Shown: in pieces, positions 36,577-46,600 of the stretch
Position numbering within the stretch: the stretch's first letter is position 1
Layout of the letters: the number at the start of each line of letters is the position of its first letter
Assembly (NCBI GenBank): GCA_963169665.1
Contig: CAUJET010000039.1
Span: 54,655 to 118,654, forward strand
Source: Actinomycetota bacterium
GTDB taxonomy: Bacteria > Actinomycetota > Acidimicrobiia > Acidimicrobiales > Ilumatobacteraceae
DNA length: 64,000 nucleotides
Direction of reading: 5' to 3'
Notes under the pieces: generated by a model
The model's database searches: none
What the model saw: only the letters and a program-made list of their open reading frames with translations
Told to the model about the DNA's origin: nothing
Made by a program: the position numbers and the translations under genes

Positions 36577-37887
36577 GTGCCAGCGACCGACCTCGACCAG
36601 ATCGTCAACCTCTGCAAGCGCCGTGGCTTCGTGTACCCCTCAGCGGAGATCTACGGCGGGTTCCGCTCGAGCTACGACTACGGCCCGCTGGGTTCGCTCA
36701 TGCTGCGCAACGTGCGCGAGGCGTGGATCCGCACGATGGTGCAACAGCGCGACGACGTCGTCCTGATCGACGCGGCGATCCTCGGCCCGCCGGCGGTGTT
36801 CGAGGCCAGCGGTCACCTCGCCAACTTCAGCGACCCGCTGGTCGACTGCACGAAGTGCAAGCAGCGGTTCCGTGAGGATCACCTCACCGACCCCGACACC
36901 TGCCCGAACTGCGGCTCCAAGAACTCCTTCACCGAGTCGCGTGCGTTCAACCTCATGTTCAAGACCCAGGCCGGCCCCGTCGAGGGGTCGGGGACCGAGG
37001 TCTACATGCGCCCCGAGACCGCACAGGGCATGTTCGTCAACTTCGTCAACGTGCTCCAGACCAGCCGCAAGAAGCCGCCGTTCGGCATCGCCCAGGTCGG
37101 CAAGAGCTTCCGCAACGAGATCACGCCCGGCAACTTCATCTTCCGCACCCGCGAGTTCGAGCAGATGGAGTGCGAGTTCTTCGTGCCGCCCGCCGACAGC
37201 GCGCAGTGGTACGAGTACTGGTGCAACGCCCGGTTCAACTGGTACGTCGACCTGGGCATCCCGGCCGACATGCTGCGCCTGCGCGCCCACGACGCCGACG
37301 AGCTCAGCCACTACTCGGCCGGCACCAGCGACGTCGAGTTCATGTACCCCTGGGGCTGGGGCGAGCTCGAGGGCATCGCTCAGCGCACCGACTACGACCT
37401 CAAGCAGCACGCGCAGCACTCGGGTGAGAAGCTCGACTTCTTCGACCAGGTCACCAACGAGCGCTACGTGCCGTACGTGATCGAGCCCGCCGGCGGTGTC
37501 AACCGTGCCATGGCCGCGTTCCTGCTCGCCGCCTACGACGAGGACGTCGTCAACGACGAACCCCGCCAGGTGCTGCGCCTGCACCCCCGCCTCGCGCCCT
37601 ACAAGGTGGCGGTGCTGCCGCTCAGCAAGAAGGACACGCTCACGCCGCTGGCGAAGCAGGTGTACGCCACGCTGGCCGACCGCTACATGGTCGACTACGA
37701 CGAGACCCAGGCGATCGGTCGCCGCTACCGCCGCCAGGACGAGATCGGTACGCCGTTGTGCGTCACGGTCGACTTCGACTCCCTCGAGGACGGTGCGGTC
37801 ACGATCCGCGAGCGCGACACCACCAACCAGGTGCGCGTGCCGATCGCGGATCTCGAGACCGAGATCCGCGCCCGCCTCGGCTTCTGA
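36577..37887 (+). CDS. glyS: glycyl-tRNA synthetase
   Basis: RRGFVYPSAEIYGGFRSSYDYGPLG, MRPETAQGMFVNF, GKSFRNEITPGNFIFRTREFEQME. Confidence 0.95.
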   Translation: MPATDLDQIVNLCKRRGFVYPSAEIYGGFRSSYDYGPLGSLMLRNVREAWIRTMVQQRDDVVLIDAAILGPPAVFEASGHLANFSDPLVDCTKCKQRFREDHLTDPDTCPNCGSKNSFTESRAFNLMFKTQAGPVEGSGTEVYMRPETAQGMFVNFVNVLQTSRKKPPFGIAQVGKSFRNEITPGNFIFRTREFEQMECEFFVPPADSAQWYEYWCNARFNWYVDLGIPADMLRLRAHDADELSHYSAGTSDVEFMYPWGWGELEGIAQRTDYDLKQHAQHSGEKLDFFDQVTNERYVPYVIEPAGGVNRAMAAFLLAAYDEDVVNDEPRQVLRLHPRLAPYKVAVLPLSKKDTLTPLAKQVYATLADRYMVDYDETQAIGRRYRRQDEIGTPLCVTVDFDSLEDGAVTIRERDTTNQVRVPIADLETEIRARLGF

Positions 37888-37901
37888 TCAGCAGCTGACC
37901 G

Positions 37902-39299
37902 TCATCGCTCCTCGACGAGGGGCAGCCGCACCTCGAACGTGGTGCCCTCACCGATCGAACTGGTGACGCTCACTCGACCGTGCATCGCTTCCACGAGCTG
38001 CTTCACGATCGCGAGCCCGAGTCCGCTCGAGCTCTCGTGTCGCGCAGGTCGACGTCGGGCGACGTAGAGACGTTCGAACACGTGCGGCAGGTCGGCCGGG
38101 TCGATGCCGTGGCCGTCGTCGGCCACCGTCATCACCGCCCAGTTGCCGTCGGCGCCGCGTTCAGCGGTGGTGCGCACCACGACGCCGGTCGTCGCGTACT
38201 TCATCGCGTTCTCGATCAGGTTCGCTGCCACCTGGCCGAGACGGTCGTGATCGGCTGACACCGGGAGGGGAGCGCCGCCACCCAGGGAGCGGATCATCAG
38301 TCCGCGCTCTGCCGCGTCGGGCTCGAATCCCTCCACCGCGACCGTCGCCAGCTGACCGAGGTCGACCGGTTCGAGGTGCAGCGAGAAGCTCGACGTCTGG
38401 AGCTTGGCGAGATCGAGCAGGTCGGCGACGAGTCGCTCGAGCCGGCGGGCCTCCGACGAGATCACCGTGGCAGCTCGCGCCGGGTCGCCGGCGCCGTCGG
38501 AGATCGCCTCGGCGTACCCGCGGATCGAGGTGAGCGGTGTGCGCAGGTCGTGGCTCACCGACAGCAGGAACTGCTGCTCCAACGCCCGCGCTCGCTCGAG
38601 CGACTCGGCCATCTCGTTGACGTGGCGGGACAATTCGACGAGCTCCTCGCCGGCCCGGCCCGATGGTGTGGGGAGGCGGGTGTCGAGTTCGCCGGCGGCG
38701 ATGCGTGTCGTGGCCGCCGACGCGGCGCGGATGGGCTGGGTGACGCGGCGTCCGACGAGGATCGCGGCCAACAGAGCGAGCAGGGCCGATGCGATCGCGG
38801 CGAGCACGAAGTAGCGGGCGGCCGGGCCGAGCCCGGCGTTCGCTTCCTGCGACAGCACGATGACGCCGGTCCGGTCCTCGGGCAGGTCGAACGGTGCAGC
38901 GGCGTGCACGAGGTCGCCGTCGTGACCGCTGTCGACTCGACCCTCTTGCAGGGCCTCGAGGTCGAGCATCGACTCGTCCACGCCGGGCGGCAGCTGGTCG
39001 GCATCGATCTCGCCGTCGGGTGACACGGCGAGCACCGCGAACCCGTCGAGGTCGACGACCCGTCGGAGCAGGGTGAGGTTCCGCACCCGTTGACGCTGTT
39101 GCTCCTCGGTGAGCTCCTCGCCGTCGGACCCGTCGAAGAACAGGGCGACGTTGGCCGCCGTGTTGAACGCCTGCTCGCGCAGACTGGACTCGGTGTCGGC
39201 ACGGGCACGCACGTTGGCCAGCACGAGCGTGCCGAGTCCGGCGATCACCAGCGTGGCGGCCACGAGGCCGACCATGAGTACCACGAGTCGACGCGTCAT
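37902..39299 (-). CDS. HAMP sensor histidine kinase
   Basis: FLLSVSHDLRTPLTSIRGYAEAI, NLIENAMKYA, VADDGHGI, GLGLAIVKQLVEAMHG. Confidence 0.92.
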   Translation of the reverse strand: MTRRLVVLMVGLVAATLVIAGLGTLVLANVRARADTESSLREQAFNTAANVALFFDGSDGEELTEEQQRQRVRNLTLLRRVVDLDGFAVLAVSPDGEIDADQLPPGVDESMLDLEALQEGRVDSGHDGDLVHAAAPFDLPEDRTGVIVLSQEANAGLGPAARYFVLAAIASALLALLAAILVGRRVTQPIRAASAATTRIAAGELDTRLPTPSGRAGEELVELSRHVNEMAESLERARALEQQFLLSVSHDLRTPLTSIRGYAEAISDGAGDPARAATVISSEARRLERLVADLLDLAKLQTSSFSLHLEPVDLGQLATVAVEGFEPDAAERGLMIRSLGGGAPLPVSADHDRLGQVAANLIENAMKYATTGVVVRTTAERGADGNWAVMTVADDGHGIDPADLPHVFERLYVARRRPARHESSSGLGLAIVKQLVEAMHGRVSVTSSIGEGTTFEVRLPLVEER

Positions 39300-39389
39300 C
39301 GCGACCGAGTCTGCACGCGAGTCATGAGCAGATCATGAGCGAGGTGTGAACTCGCACCGGTGGACGGGCCTCCCCGGCGACGCACACCA

Positions 39390-40130
39390 TCACCCGAGCC
39401 GGTAGCCCACGCCCCACACGGTGGCGAGCGGCAGGTCGTCGCCCACCTTCTTGCGGAGTTGGCGGACGTGCACGTCGACGGTGCGGTCGTCGCCGAACCA
39501 GTCGGCACCCCACACGCCGTCGAGCAGTTGCTGCCGGCTGAGCGCGATGCCCTGGTTGCGGGCCAGATGAGCGAGGAGGTCGAACTCCTTCGTGGCGAGT
39601 GCGACCGGGCCGGCGCCCGTGCGCACCTCGCGGCGTGCGACGTCGATCACGATGCCGTCGCCGATCTCGAACGTGGTCTGCTCGGCCGCTGGGGTGGCGA
39701 CGCCGCGGCGCAGGATCGCCTTCACGCGTGCGACGAGCTCACGAGGCGAGAACGGCTTGGTGACGTAGTCGTCGGCGCCGAGTTCGAGCCCGAGGACCCG
39801 GTCGATCTCGCCGTCGCGGGCGGTGAGGAACAGCACCGGCAGCGCTGCGGTCGCCGCCGTGGCGCGGATACGCCGGCACACCTCGAAGCCGTCGATGTCG
39901 GGCAGGCCGACGTCGAGCACGCACAGCACCGGCCGGTGCTGGGTGATCAGCTCGAGGCCACGTTCACCGCCGGCCGCCTGGAGCACCCGGAACCCGGCCT
40001 CGCGCAGGTACAGGTCGACCAGGTCGGCGATGTTGGGGTCGTCCTCGACGATCACCACGGTCCGCTCGTCCTTGCCGGCCGACGGGATCGCAGGAGAAGT
40101 GGGGTCGCTCGCGTTCGCCACGTCCGACAT
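39390..40130 (-). CDS. OmpR/PhoB-type response regulator
   Basis: VIVEDDPNIADLVDLYLREAGF, CVLDVGLPDIDG, GADDYVTKPFSPREL, C-terminal wHTH. Confidence 0.92.
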   Translation of the reverse strand: MSDVANASDPTSPAIPSAGKDERTVVIVEDDPNIADLVDLYLREAGFRVLQAAGGERGLELITQHRPVLCVLDVGLPDIDGFEVCRRIRATAATAALPVLFLTARDGEIDRVLGLELGADDYVTKPFSPRELVARVKAILRRGVATPAAEQTTFEIGDGIVIDVARREVRTGAGPVALATKEFDLLAHLARNQGIALSRQQLLDGVWGADWFGDDRTVDVHVRQLRKKVGDDLPLATVWGVGYRLG

Positions 40131-40201
40131 GGTGTCACGCTGGTACCGTGCCCGGGTCGATCCCCGACCCAGGGGACACGTACGTGAGAAGGAGCATCGG
40201 C

Positions 40202-40507
40202 ATGGCCGACATCGGCGTCATCGCGAAGATCACCGCGCAGGACGGCAAGCGTGCCGACCTCGCCGCCGGCCTCCAGGGCGCGCTGGACGCGGCCGAGACC
40301 GAGCCCGGCACGATCTACTACCTCCTGCTCGAGGACGCGGTCGACGCGAACGTCCTGTGGATGTACGAGATGTACGAGAACCAGGCGGCGCTCGACAGCC
40401 ACATGGGCTCCGATGCGTTCAAGGCGCTCGGTCCGGCGATCGGCCCGTTCCTCGCCGCACGTCCCGAGCTCACCTTCTGCAAGCCCATCGGCGGCAAGGG
40501 CGCCTGA
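40202..40507 (+). CDS. ABM-domain (antibiotic biosynthesis monooxygenase-like) protein
   Basis: IGVIAKITAQDGKRADLAAGL...YYLLLEDAVDANVLWMYEMYENQAALDSHM. Confidence 0.8.
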   Translation: MADIGVIAKITAQDGKRADLAAGLQGALDAAETEPGTIYYLLLEDAVDANVLWMYEMYENQAALDSHMGSDAFKALGPAIGPFLAARPELTFCKPIGGKGA

Positions 40508-40529
40508 GCTCGCTCGACGAAAGGGCCCG

Positions 40530-41309
40530 ATGGCCACCTATCTCGACAAGATCCTGGCGCGGCACCGCGAGGTCGCGGCCCTCGACGATCGTCCGCTCGA
40601 CGACCTGATCGAGCGCGCCCGCGCGATGCCGCCGGCGCGTGGGTTCGCCGCGGCACTCCGGGCCGGCGACGGCCTGCAGGTGATCAGCGAGATCAAGCGG
40701 CGGTCCCCGTCGAAGGGCGACCTGAACATCGGTCTCGATCCGGCGGAGTGGGCGGTCAGCTACGAACGTGGTGGCGCCGCGTGCCTCAGTGTGCTCACCG
40801 ACGTCGAGCACTTCGGTGGGTCCGTCACCGATCTGCAGGCCGCCCGTGCCGCGTGCTCGTTGCCGGTGTTGCGCAAGGACTTCACGGTGTCGGGCCGCGA
40901 CGTGTGCGATGCGCGGTTGATGGGTGCCGACTGCGTTCTGCTCATCGCTGCGGCGCTGGCCCCGGACGAGCTCGTCGAGTTCCACGGGCTGGCCACGTCG
41001 ATCGGGCTCGACGTGCTCGTCGAGATCCACGACGAGCACGAGCTCGCCGCCGCACTCGTCGCCGAGGCGACCCTGATCGGGGTGAACCAGCGCGACCTCG
41101 TCACCTTCCAGGTCGATCACGATCGGGCGTTGCGGATGGCGGGCGTGATCCCCGACCACGCGGTGAAGGTCGCCGAGAGCGGCGTACGGGGGGCCGAGGA
41201 CGCGGCCGCGCTGTACGCCGCCGGCTATCACGCAGTGTTGGTGGGCGAGACGTTGGTGACCAGTGGCGACCCTGCGGCCACCATCGGACTGCTGCGCGGC
41301 GCGCGCTGA
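40530..41309 (+). CDS. trpC: indole-3-glycerol phosphate synthase
   Basis: VISEIKRRSPSKGDL, VLRKDFTVSGRDVCDARLMGADCVLLIAA, GVNQRDLVTFQVD, VAESGVRGAEDA. Confidence 0.95.
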   Translation: MATYLDKILARHREVAALDDRPLDDLIERARAMPPARGFAAALRAGDGLQVISEIKRRSPSKGDLNIGLDPAEWAVSYERGGAACLSVLTDVEHFGGSVTDLQAARAACSLPVLRKDFTVSGRDVCDARLMGADCVLLIAAALAPDELVEFHGLATSIGLDVLVEIHDEHELAAALVAEATLIGVNQRDLVTFQVDHDRALRMAGVIPDHAVKVAESGVRGAEDAAALYAAGYHAVLVGETLVTSGDPAATIGLLRGAR

Positions 41310-41389
41310 CGCACGTCACGTCGGTCTCGCCCAGGAACTCGCGGAACGAATCCTCGTCCGAGCGGGCGCGAGGGGTACCGTTTCCCCTC

Positions 41390-42046
41390 GTGTTCGTGAA
41401 GATCTGCGGGATCACCAATGAGGACGACGCCCTGTTCGCCGTCGCGATGGGTGCCGATGCCGTGGGCTTCGTGTTCGCGCCCTCGACCCGCCAGGTCGCG
41501 GCACAGCAGGTGTACGACATCACCCGTCGCCTGCCGCCCGAGATCCTCACCGTGGGCGTGTTCCGTGACGAGCACCCCGATCGTGTGATCGACACCGTGC
41601 ACCGAGCCGGGCTGAAGGCGGCCCAGCTCCATGGGTTCGAGTCGCCCGGGATGGTCGCCGACGTCGCAGCACAGGTGCGATGGGTGATCAAGGCGGTCGT
41701 CGCCGGCAGCCGTGACGCCGCACGGGCCGACGAGTTCGGCACCGACATGATCCTCGTCGATGCGCCCTCGCCCGGCTCGGGGCAGGTGTTCGACTGGTCC
41801 TTGCTCGCCGACCTGCCCGAGGGGCCGCGCTACATCCTCGCCGGCGGCCTCGACCCCGACAACGTCGGTCTGGCCGTCGCCACGGCCAATCCGTGGGGTG
41901 TCGACGTGTCGAGCGGGGTCGAGCGCAGCCCGGGCCGCAAGGACCCCTTGAAGGTGAAGGCCTTCGTCGAGCGGGCGCGAGCAGCGGCACCGGAGCGTCA
42001 CATCGGGCCCGACGAACTGCCCTACGACTGGGCCGACGAGCTCTGA
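41390..42046 (+). CDS. trpF: phosphoribosylanthranilate isomerase
   Basis: VFVKICGITNEDDALFAVAMGADAVGFVFAPSTRQV, AGGLDPDNVGLAV, GVDVSSGVERSPGRKD. Confidence 0.94.
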   Translation: MFVKICGITNEDDALFAVAMGADAVGFVFAPSTRQVAAQQVYDITRRLPPEILTVGVFRDEHPDRVIDTVHRAGLKAAQLHGFESPGMVADVAAQVRWVIKAVVAGSRDAARADEFGTDMILVDAPSPGSGQVFDWSLLADLPEGPRYILAGGLDPDNVGLAVATANPWGVDVSSGVERSPGRKDPLKVKAFVERARAAAPERHIGPDELPYDWADEL

Positions 42047-42163
42047 TCCCCAACGGTTCGGACGCCGGTCGACCGGTCCGGCCCCGTACAGCAGATCCCC
42101 GCATCCAGTCCCGCTTCAGCCCCATCCATTCCCCGATCCCAGCCCCCCTCCCTTGGAGACGAC

Positions 42164-43321
42164 ATGACCCTCATGGCAGAACCCTCGTCCACCGGCCGCT
42201 TCGGCGAGTTCGGCGGTCGCTTCGTGCCCGAGACCCTGGTGCCCGCGTGCCAGGAGCTCGAGGTGGCGTTCCGCGAGGCCTGGGCGGATCCGTCGTTCCG
42301 GCTCGAGCTGCACGAGATCCTGCGCGACTACGCAGGCCGTCCGTCGATCATCACCGAATGCAAGAACCTCGGTCGTGAGCTCGGCATCCGATTGGTGCTC
42401 AAGCGCGAGGACCTCAACCACACCGGCTCGCACAAGATCAACAACGTGCTCGGTCAGACCCTGCTCGCCAAGCGCATGGGCAAGAAGCGGATCGTCGCCG
42501 AGACCGGCGCCGGTCAGCACGGTGTCGCCAGCGCCACAGCTGCTGCGCTGATGGGCCTGGAGTGCAAGGTGTACATGGGTGCGGTCGACGTGGAGCGTCA
42601 GGAGCTCAACGTGTTCCGCATGCGGCTGCTCGGCTCGGAGGTCGAGGCCGTCCAGAGCGGCAGCCGCACCTTGAAAGACGCTGTCAACGAGGCGATGCGC
42701 GACTGGGTGGCCACCGTCGAGAGCACCCACTACTGCCTCGGGTCGGTCATGGGTCCCCATCCGTACCCGTGGATGGTGCGGGAGTTCCACCGCGTGATCG
42801 GCGACGAGGCCCGCGAGCAGTGCCGCGCTGCGTACGGGGCGGACCCCGACGTCGTGGTCGCGTGCGTGGGTGGCGGCTCGAATGCGATGGGCATCTTCAG
42901 TGGGTTCGTCGACACCGACGCCCGCCTCGTTGGCGTCGAACCGGCGGGCGGTGCCGCCGTGGGGCGCGGTGTGCCCGGTGTGGTGCACGGCATGCGCAGC
43001 TATCTCATGCAGGACGAGTACGGCCAGGTGCAGGAGGCCCATTCGATCTCGGCGGGTCTCGACTATCCAGGTGTCGGCCCGGAGCACTCGTACCTGGCGT
43101 CGATCGGGCGGGCCGAGTACCCCGCCGTCACCGACGCCGAGGTGATCGACGCGTTCCAGCTGCTCGCCCGCACCGAGGGCATCATCCCGGCGCTCGAATG
43201 TGCACACGCACTGGCCTGGATCGCCCGCGAAGCCCATGCGTTCCAGGGGAAGACCGTGTTGATGAACCTGTCCGGCCGCGGCGACAAGGACGTCGCCCAG
43301 ATGATGGAGATCCTGAAGTGA
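42164..43321 (+). CDS. trpB: tryptophan synthase beta subunit
   Basis: [54 protein letters not shown]. Confidence 0.97.
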   Translation: MTLMAEPSSTGRFGEFGGRFVPETLVPACQELEVAFREAWADPSFRLELHEILRDYAGRPSIITECKNLGRELGIRLVLKREDLNHTGSHKINNVLGQTLLAKRMGKKRIVAETGAGQHGVASATAAALMGLECKVYMGAVDVERQELNVFRMRLLGSEVEAVQSGSRTLKDAVNEAMRDWVATVESTHYCLGSVMGPHPYPWMVREFHRVIGDEAREQCRAAYGADPDVVVACVGGGSNAMGIFSGFVDTDARLVGVEPAGGAAVGRGVPGVVHGMRSYLMQDEYGQVQEAHSISAGLDYPGVGPEHSYLASIGRAEYPAVTDAEVIDAFQLLARTEGIIPALECAHALAWIAREAHAFQGKTVLMNLSGRGDKDVAQMMEILK

Positions 43322-44121
43322 GCCAGACGCCCGCCGCCCCCGGGTCCACCGCCTATGGGCGCATGGAGCAGAGTTTCCGAGACAAGCGTGCAGCCGGCCG
43401 CAAGCTGCTGGTGCCCTACATCACTGGCGGCCTGCCGGGTTGGGAGGACGCGCTCCGCGCCGCGGTCGCCGCCGGCGCCGACGCGATCGAGATCGGCATC
43501 CCGTTCAGCGACCCGGTGATGGACGGCCCGGTGATCCAGGAGGCGTCGCAGCGTGCGCTCGACGCCGGGGCGACGCCGGTGTCGATCTTCGACCAGGCCC
43601 GATCGCTCGACGTCGACGTGCCGCTCGCGGTCATGTGCTACTACAACACCGTCCACCACGCTGGCCACCATCGCTTCGCCGAACAGTTGGTGGCCGCCGG
43701 CGTGTGTGCCGCGATCGTGCCCGACCTGCCGCTCGAGGAGAGCGGACCGTGGTGCGAGGCCGCCGATGCCTCGTCGATCGAGACCGTCATGCTCGCTGCA
43801 CCGACAGCACCCGACGACCGACTGCCCCGGGTGTGTGCCCGGGCGCGCGGCTTCGTCTACTCGGTCGGCCTGCTCGGTGTGACGGGCGAACGCAGCGCGC
43901 TCGCCGCCACGGCGACCGCGCTCGCCACGCGGCTGAAGGCCGTGACCGACGTGCCGGTGCTCGTCGGCGTCGGCGTGTCGAACGCTGCGCAGGCTCGCGA
44001 AGCGGTGCAGGTCGCCGACGGGGTGGTGCAGGGCGCGTCGGTGGTCCGTCGGCTGCTCGAGGGTGGCGCCGAGGCCGTGGGGGAGTACATCGCCGAGGTC
44101 CGCGCCGCCATCGACGACTGA
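43318..44121 (+). CDS. trpA: tryptophan synthase alpha subunit
   Basis: [60 protein letters not shown]; overlaps the trpB stop. Confidence 0.95.
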   Translation: MSQTPAAPGSTAYGRMEQSFRDKRAAGRKLLVPYITGGLPGWEDALRAAVAAGADAIEIGIPFSDPVMDGPVIQEASQRALDAGATPVSIFDQARSLDVDVPLAVMCYYNTVHHAGHHRFAEQLVAAGVCAAIVPDLPLEESGPWCEAADASSIETVMLAAPTAPDDRLPRVCARARGFVYSVGLLGVTGERSALAATATALATRLKAVTDVPVLVGVGVSNAAQAREAVQVADGVVQGASVVRRLLEGGAEAVGEYIAEVRAAIDD

Positions 44122-44182
44122 TCGACGACTGATCGACGACCGATCGACGACTGATCGACGACCGATCGACGACTGATCGACG
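44110..44182. repeat. 11-bp tandem repeat (ATCGACGAC[T/C]G) x6 plus partial, spanning the trpA stop
   Basis: Read directly from the sequence. Confidence 0.95.
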
Positions 44183-44312
44183 CAGGTCAGCGATGGTGAT
44201 CACGCACCGCACTTGCATTGAGCACGAAAAGTGGCATCCGCCGCTGGGTCCGCTCCGTAGACCATCATGAGCCGCCGATGAGGCGGATCGTGAACCACAA
44301 GGAGCCCCCACC

Positions 44313-44897
44313 ATGATCACGTCGATCTCTCGCAAGATCGTTGCCGTCGGTCTGGCCTCGAGCCTGTTCGTCCTCGCCGCCTGCGGCGACGACGAGGAGA
44401 GCACCGAGGCGACGACCGCCCCGACCGTTGCTGCCACCACCCCCGTCACCGACGAGGCCATGGCCGAAGGTGACATCGTCGCCGTCGCCAGCGCCAACCC
44501 GAGCTTCACCACCCTCGTCGCCGCCGTCGGCGCCGCCGGCCTGGTCGAGACGCTGCAGGGCCCCGGGCCGTTCACCGTGTTCGCCCCCACCAACGACGCC
44601 TTCGCCGCCCTGCCGGCCGGCCTGGTCGACGCCCTCCTCCTGCCGGAGAACAAGGACGCCCTGACGCAGATCCTCACCTACCACGTGGTGGCCGGCAAGG
44701 TCATGGCCGCCGACGTCGTGGCCGGCGACGTGCCCACGGTGCAGGGCACCAACATCACCATCACCACCGATGGCGGCGTGAAGATCTTCGATGCGAACGT
44801 CGTGCAGACCGACGTCGAGGCGAGCAACGGCGTGATCCACGTCATCGACCAGGTGCTGGTCCCGGACGGTCTCGACATCGAGGCACTGCTCGGCTGA
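44313..44897 (+). CDS. fasciclin-domain lipoprotein
   Basis: Lipobox [63 protein letters not shown]. Confidence 0.92.
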   Translation: MITSISRKIVAVGLASSLFVLAACGDDEESTEATTAPTVAATTPVTDEAMAEGDIVAVASANPSFTTLVAAVGAAGLVETLQGPGPFTVFAPTNDAFAALPAGLVDALLLPENKDALTQILTYHVVAGKVMAADVVAGDVPTVQGTNITITTDGGVKIFDANVVQTDVEASNGVIHVIDQVLVPDGLDIEALLG

Positions 44898-44949
44898 GCC
44901 GTTCGTGTGTCGGGGGTGTCCTCCCCGGCTCCCGACACCAACGATGCGT

Positions 44950-44973
44950 ACGAGGGCCCTTCGGGGCCCTCGT
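44950..44973 (+). terminator. 10-bp stem with TTCG tetraloop downstream of the fasciclin gene
   Basis: ACGAGGGCCC-TTCG-GGGCCCTCGT. Confidence 0.8.
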
Positions 44974-45095
44974 GTCGCGTCCGGCCTGCCCCCGGCGCGC
45001 GAGCATGCGCTGCGGCGATGGCAGTGCCGGCCGGCGGCGAGGACCGCCGGTCGATGATCCTCGTTCTCAGTCGCGATGCGTGCCAGACTGGACGC

Positions 45096-45374
45096 GTGGC
45101 GGCCGACGAGTGCGAACTGTGCGAAGCGGCGCGGCTCACCGAGTGGTACCACGAGGACGACTCGTGCTGGGTGGCCGAATGTGAGGCCTGCTTCGTGCCG
45201 ATGGTGGTCTGGAAACGACACGACCCGAACCCCCCTGAGGAGGTTCGGGTCGTGTTGTATCAGCGATTGTCAGCGGTCGCCGATCGGCTGTTCTCGGGTG
45301 AGTACTGGATCGACGATCGTCTGCGCAGCATCCCCGGGCACTACCACGCTCACGCGAGGCGGCGTCCGAGGTAG
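45096..45374 (+). CDS. small CxxC-CxxC (putative zinc-binding) protein, 92 aa
   Basis: VAADECELCEAARLTEWYHEDDSCWVAECEACFVPMVVWKRHD. Confidence 0.7.
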   Translation: MAADECELCEAARLTEWYHEDDSCWVAECEACFVPMVVWKRHDPNPPEEVRVVLYQRLSAVADRLFSGEYWIDDRLRSIPGHYHAHARRRPR

Positions 45375-45658
45375 CTGGTCACTGCGGGCGGCTTCCGAAG
45401 CGCTTCATAATTCTCCTTTGATGTCGGCGTGACGCTCGACACGACGGCTGTCGACGCAGACCCGGAGGGACCCCGAAGCTGCGACGGGTCACCGGCACGT
45501 CGAACGCTGAGAGCGAGAGTAGCACCGAGTGTGGTCGTCCTTGCAAGGGGCTTGACGAAGATTTCGTGCCATCTTGAACCTGCTGTCGGGGCAGGCGGGC
45601 GACCCGACGCGCACGCAGCGTGACCAAATCGGCCCGATCTGCGGCTACTCTGCCGCCC

Positions 45659-46114
45659 ATGCTCACCGAGGGTCACCCCGCTCCCGACGTCGCGCTCCTC
45701 AACCAGAACGGCGAGAGCGTTGACATCACCACGTACCGTGGCAAGAACGTGCTCGTGTACTTCTATCCCAAGGCGGACACCCCGGGGTGCACCCAGCAGG
45801 CGTGTCTGTTGCGCGACGCACGTCCGCAGCTCGGTGACTCGGTCGTGATCGGGATCAGCCCCGACAAGGTGCCCGCGCTCGCACGGTTCCACACGAAGTA
45901 CGGACTGAACTTCGATCTGCTCAGCGACACCGACCATGCCGTGGCCGAGGCATTCGGCGTGTGGCAGGAGAAGAAGAACTACGGCAAGACCTACATGGGC
46001 ATCGTGCGCTCCGCATTCTTGATCGGTCCCGACGGCATGCTGCGCAACGTCTGGTACAAGATCAGCCCCAAGGACACGCCCGTGAAACTGCTCGACGCGT
46101 TGGGCCTGGCGTGA
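45659..46114 (+). CDS. bcp: thioredoxin-dependent peroxiredoxin, Bcp type
   Basis: VYFYPKADTPGCTQQACLLRDARPQL. Confidence 0.93.
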   Translation: MLTEGHPAPDVALLNQNGESVDITTYRGKNVLVYFYPKADTPGCTQQACLLRDARPQLGDSVVIGISPDKVPALARFHTKYGLNFDLLSDTDHAVAEAFGVWQEKKNYGKTYMGIVRSAFLIGPDGMLRNVWYKISPKDTPVKLLDALGLA

Positions 46115-46551
46115 GCGACGCACCGGTGTCGCTGCCCCGGCCAGCCGATCTGCTCCCGCACCGGCCGCCGTTCCTGTTCGTCGACGAGGTCGTCTCGCTC
46201 GAGGCCGGCCAGTCCGCCACCGGGCGCTGGCACCTCACCGGTGACGAGTGGTTCTTCGGCGGTCACTTCCCCGGGCGCCCCACTCTGCCCGGTGTGCTCA
46301 TGTGCGAAGCGATCGCCCAGATGGGCGCGATCGCCGTGCTCGCCGACGCCCGGTTCGCCGGCAAGCTCCCGCTGTTCGGTGGGCTCGATGGTGCACGGTT
46401 CCGCCGGCAGGTGGGCCCCGGTGACACGCTCACCCTCGAGGTGCAGCTGGGCCGGATGTCGGCCCGGGCCGGCAAGGGCGCCGGCCGGGCGCTGCTCGGC
46501 GACCAGGTGGCCTGCGAGTGCGAGCTGATGTTCGTGCTCGTCGATGCCTGA
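46111..46551 (+). CDS. fabZ: FabZ-like 3-hydroxyacyl-ACP dehydratase
   Basis: LLPHRPPFLFVDEV, GGHFPGRPTLPGVLMCEAIAQMGAI. Confidence 0.88.
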   Translation: MSDAPVSLPRPADLLPHRPPFLFVDEVVSLEAGQSATGRWHLTGDEWFFGGHFPGRPTLPGVLMCEAIAQMGAIAVLADARFAGKLPLFGGLDGARFRRQVGPGDTLTLEVQLGRMSARAGKGAGRALLGDQVACECELMFVLVDA

Positions 46552-46585
46552 TCCGGGCGCCTGACCCGAGGGCCTGATCCGGCCG
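46547..46585. repeat. 13-bp tandem repeat (cctgaYccgRgNg) x3 spanning the fabZ stop
   Basis: cctgatccgggcg cctgacccgaggg cctgatccggccg. Confidence 0.85.
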
Positions 46586-46600
46586 CCTGCATCAGGCGGC
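46582..46600. terminator. hairpin between convergent fabZ and 46592-46909
   Basis: GCCGCCTG-CAT-CAGGCGGC; overlaps the minus-strand stop codon. Confidence 0.65.

Noticed and set aside
32349-36617. 1422-aa minus-strand ORF (and 905-aa plus-strand ORF 32459-35176)
   Set aside because: Low-complexity Arg/Ala/Pro or His/Val/Glu-rich translations antisense or out of frame to dinG-like, uppS, recO; typical GC-rich artefacts with no recognisable domain of their own
40202-40507. ABM-domain protein as part of a secondary-metabolite cluster
   Set aside because: No biosynthetic genes nearby; it simply precedes trpC
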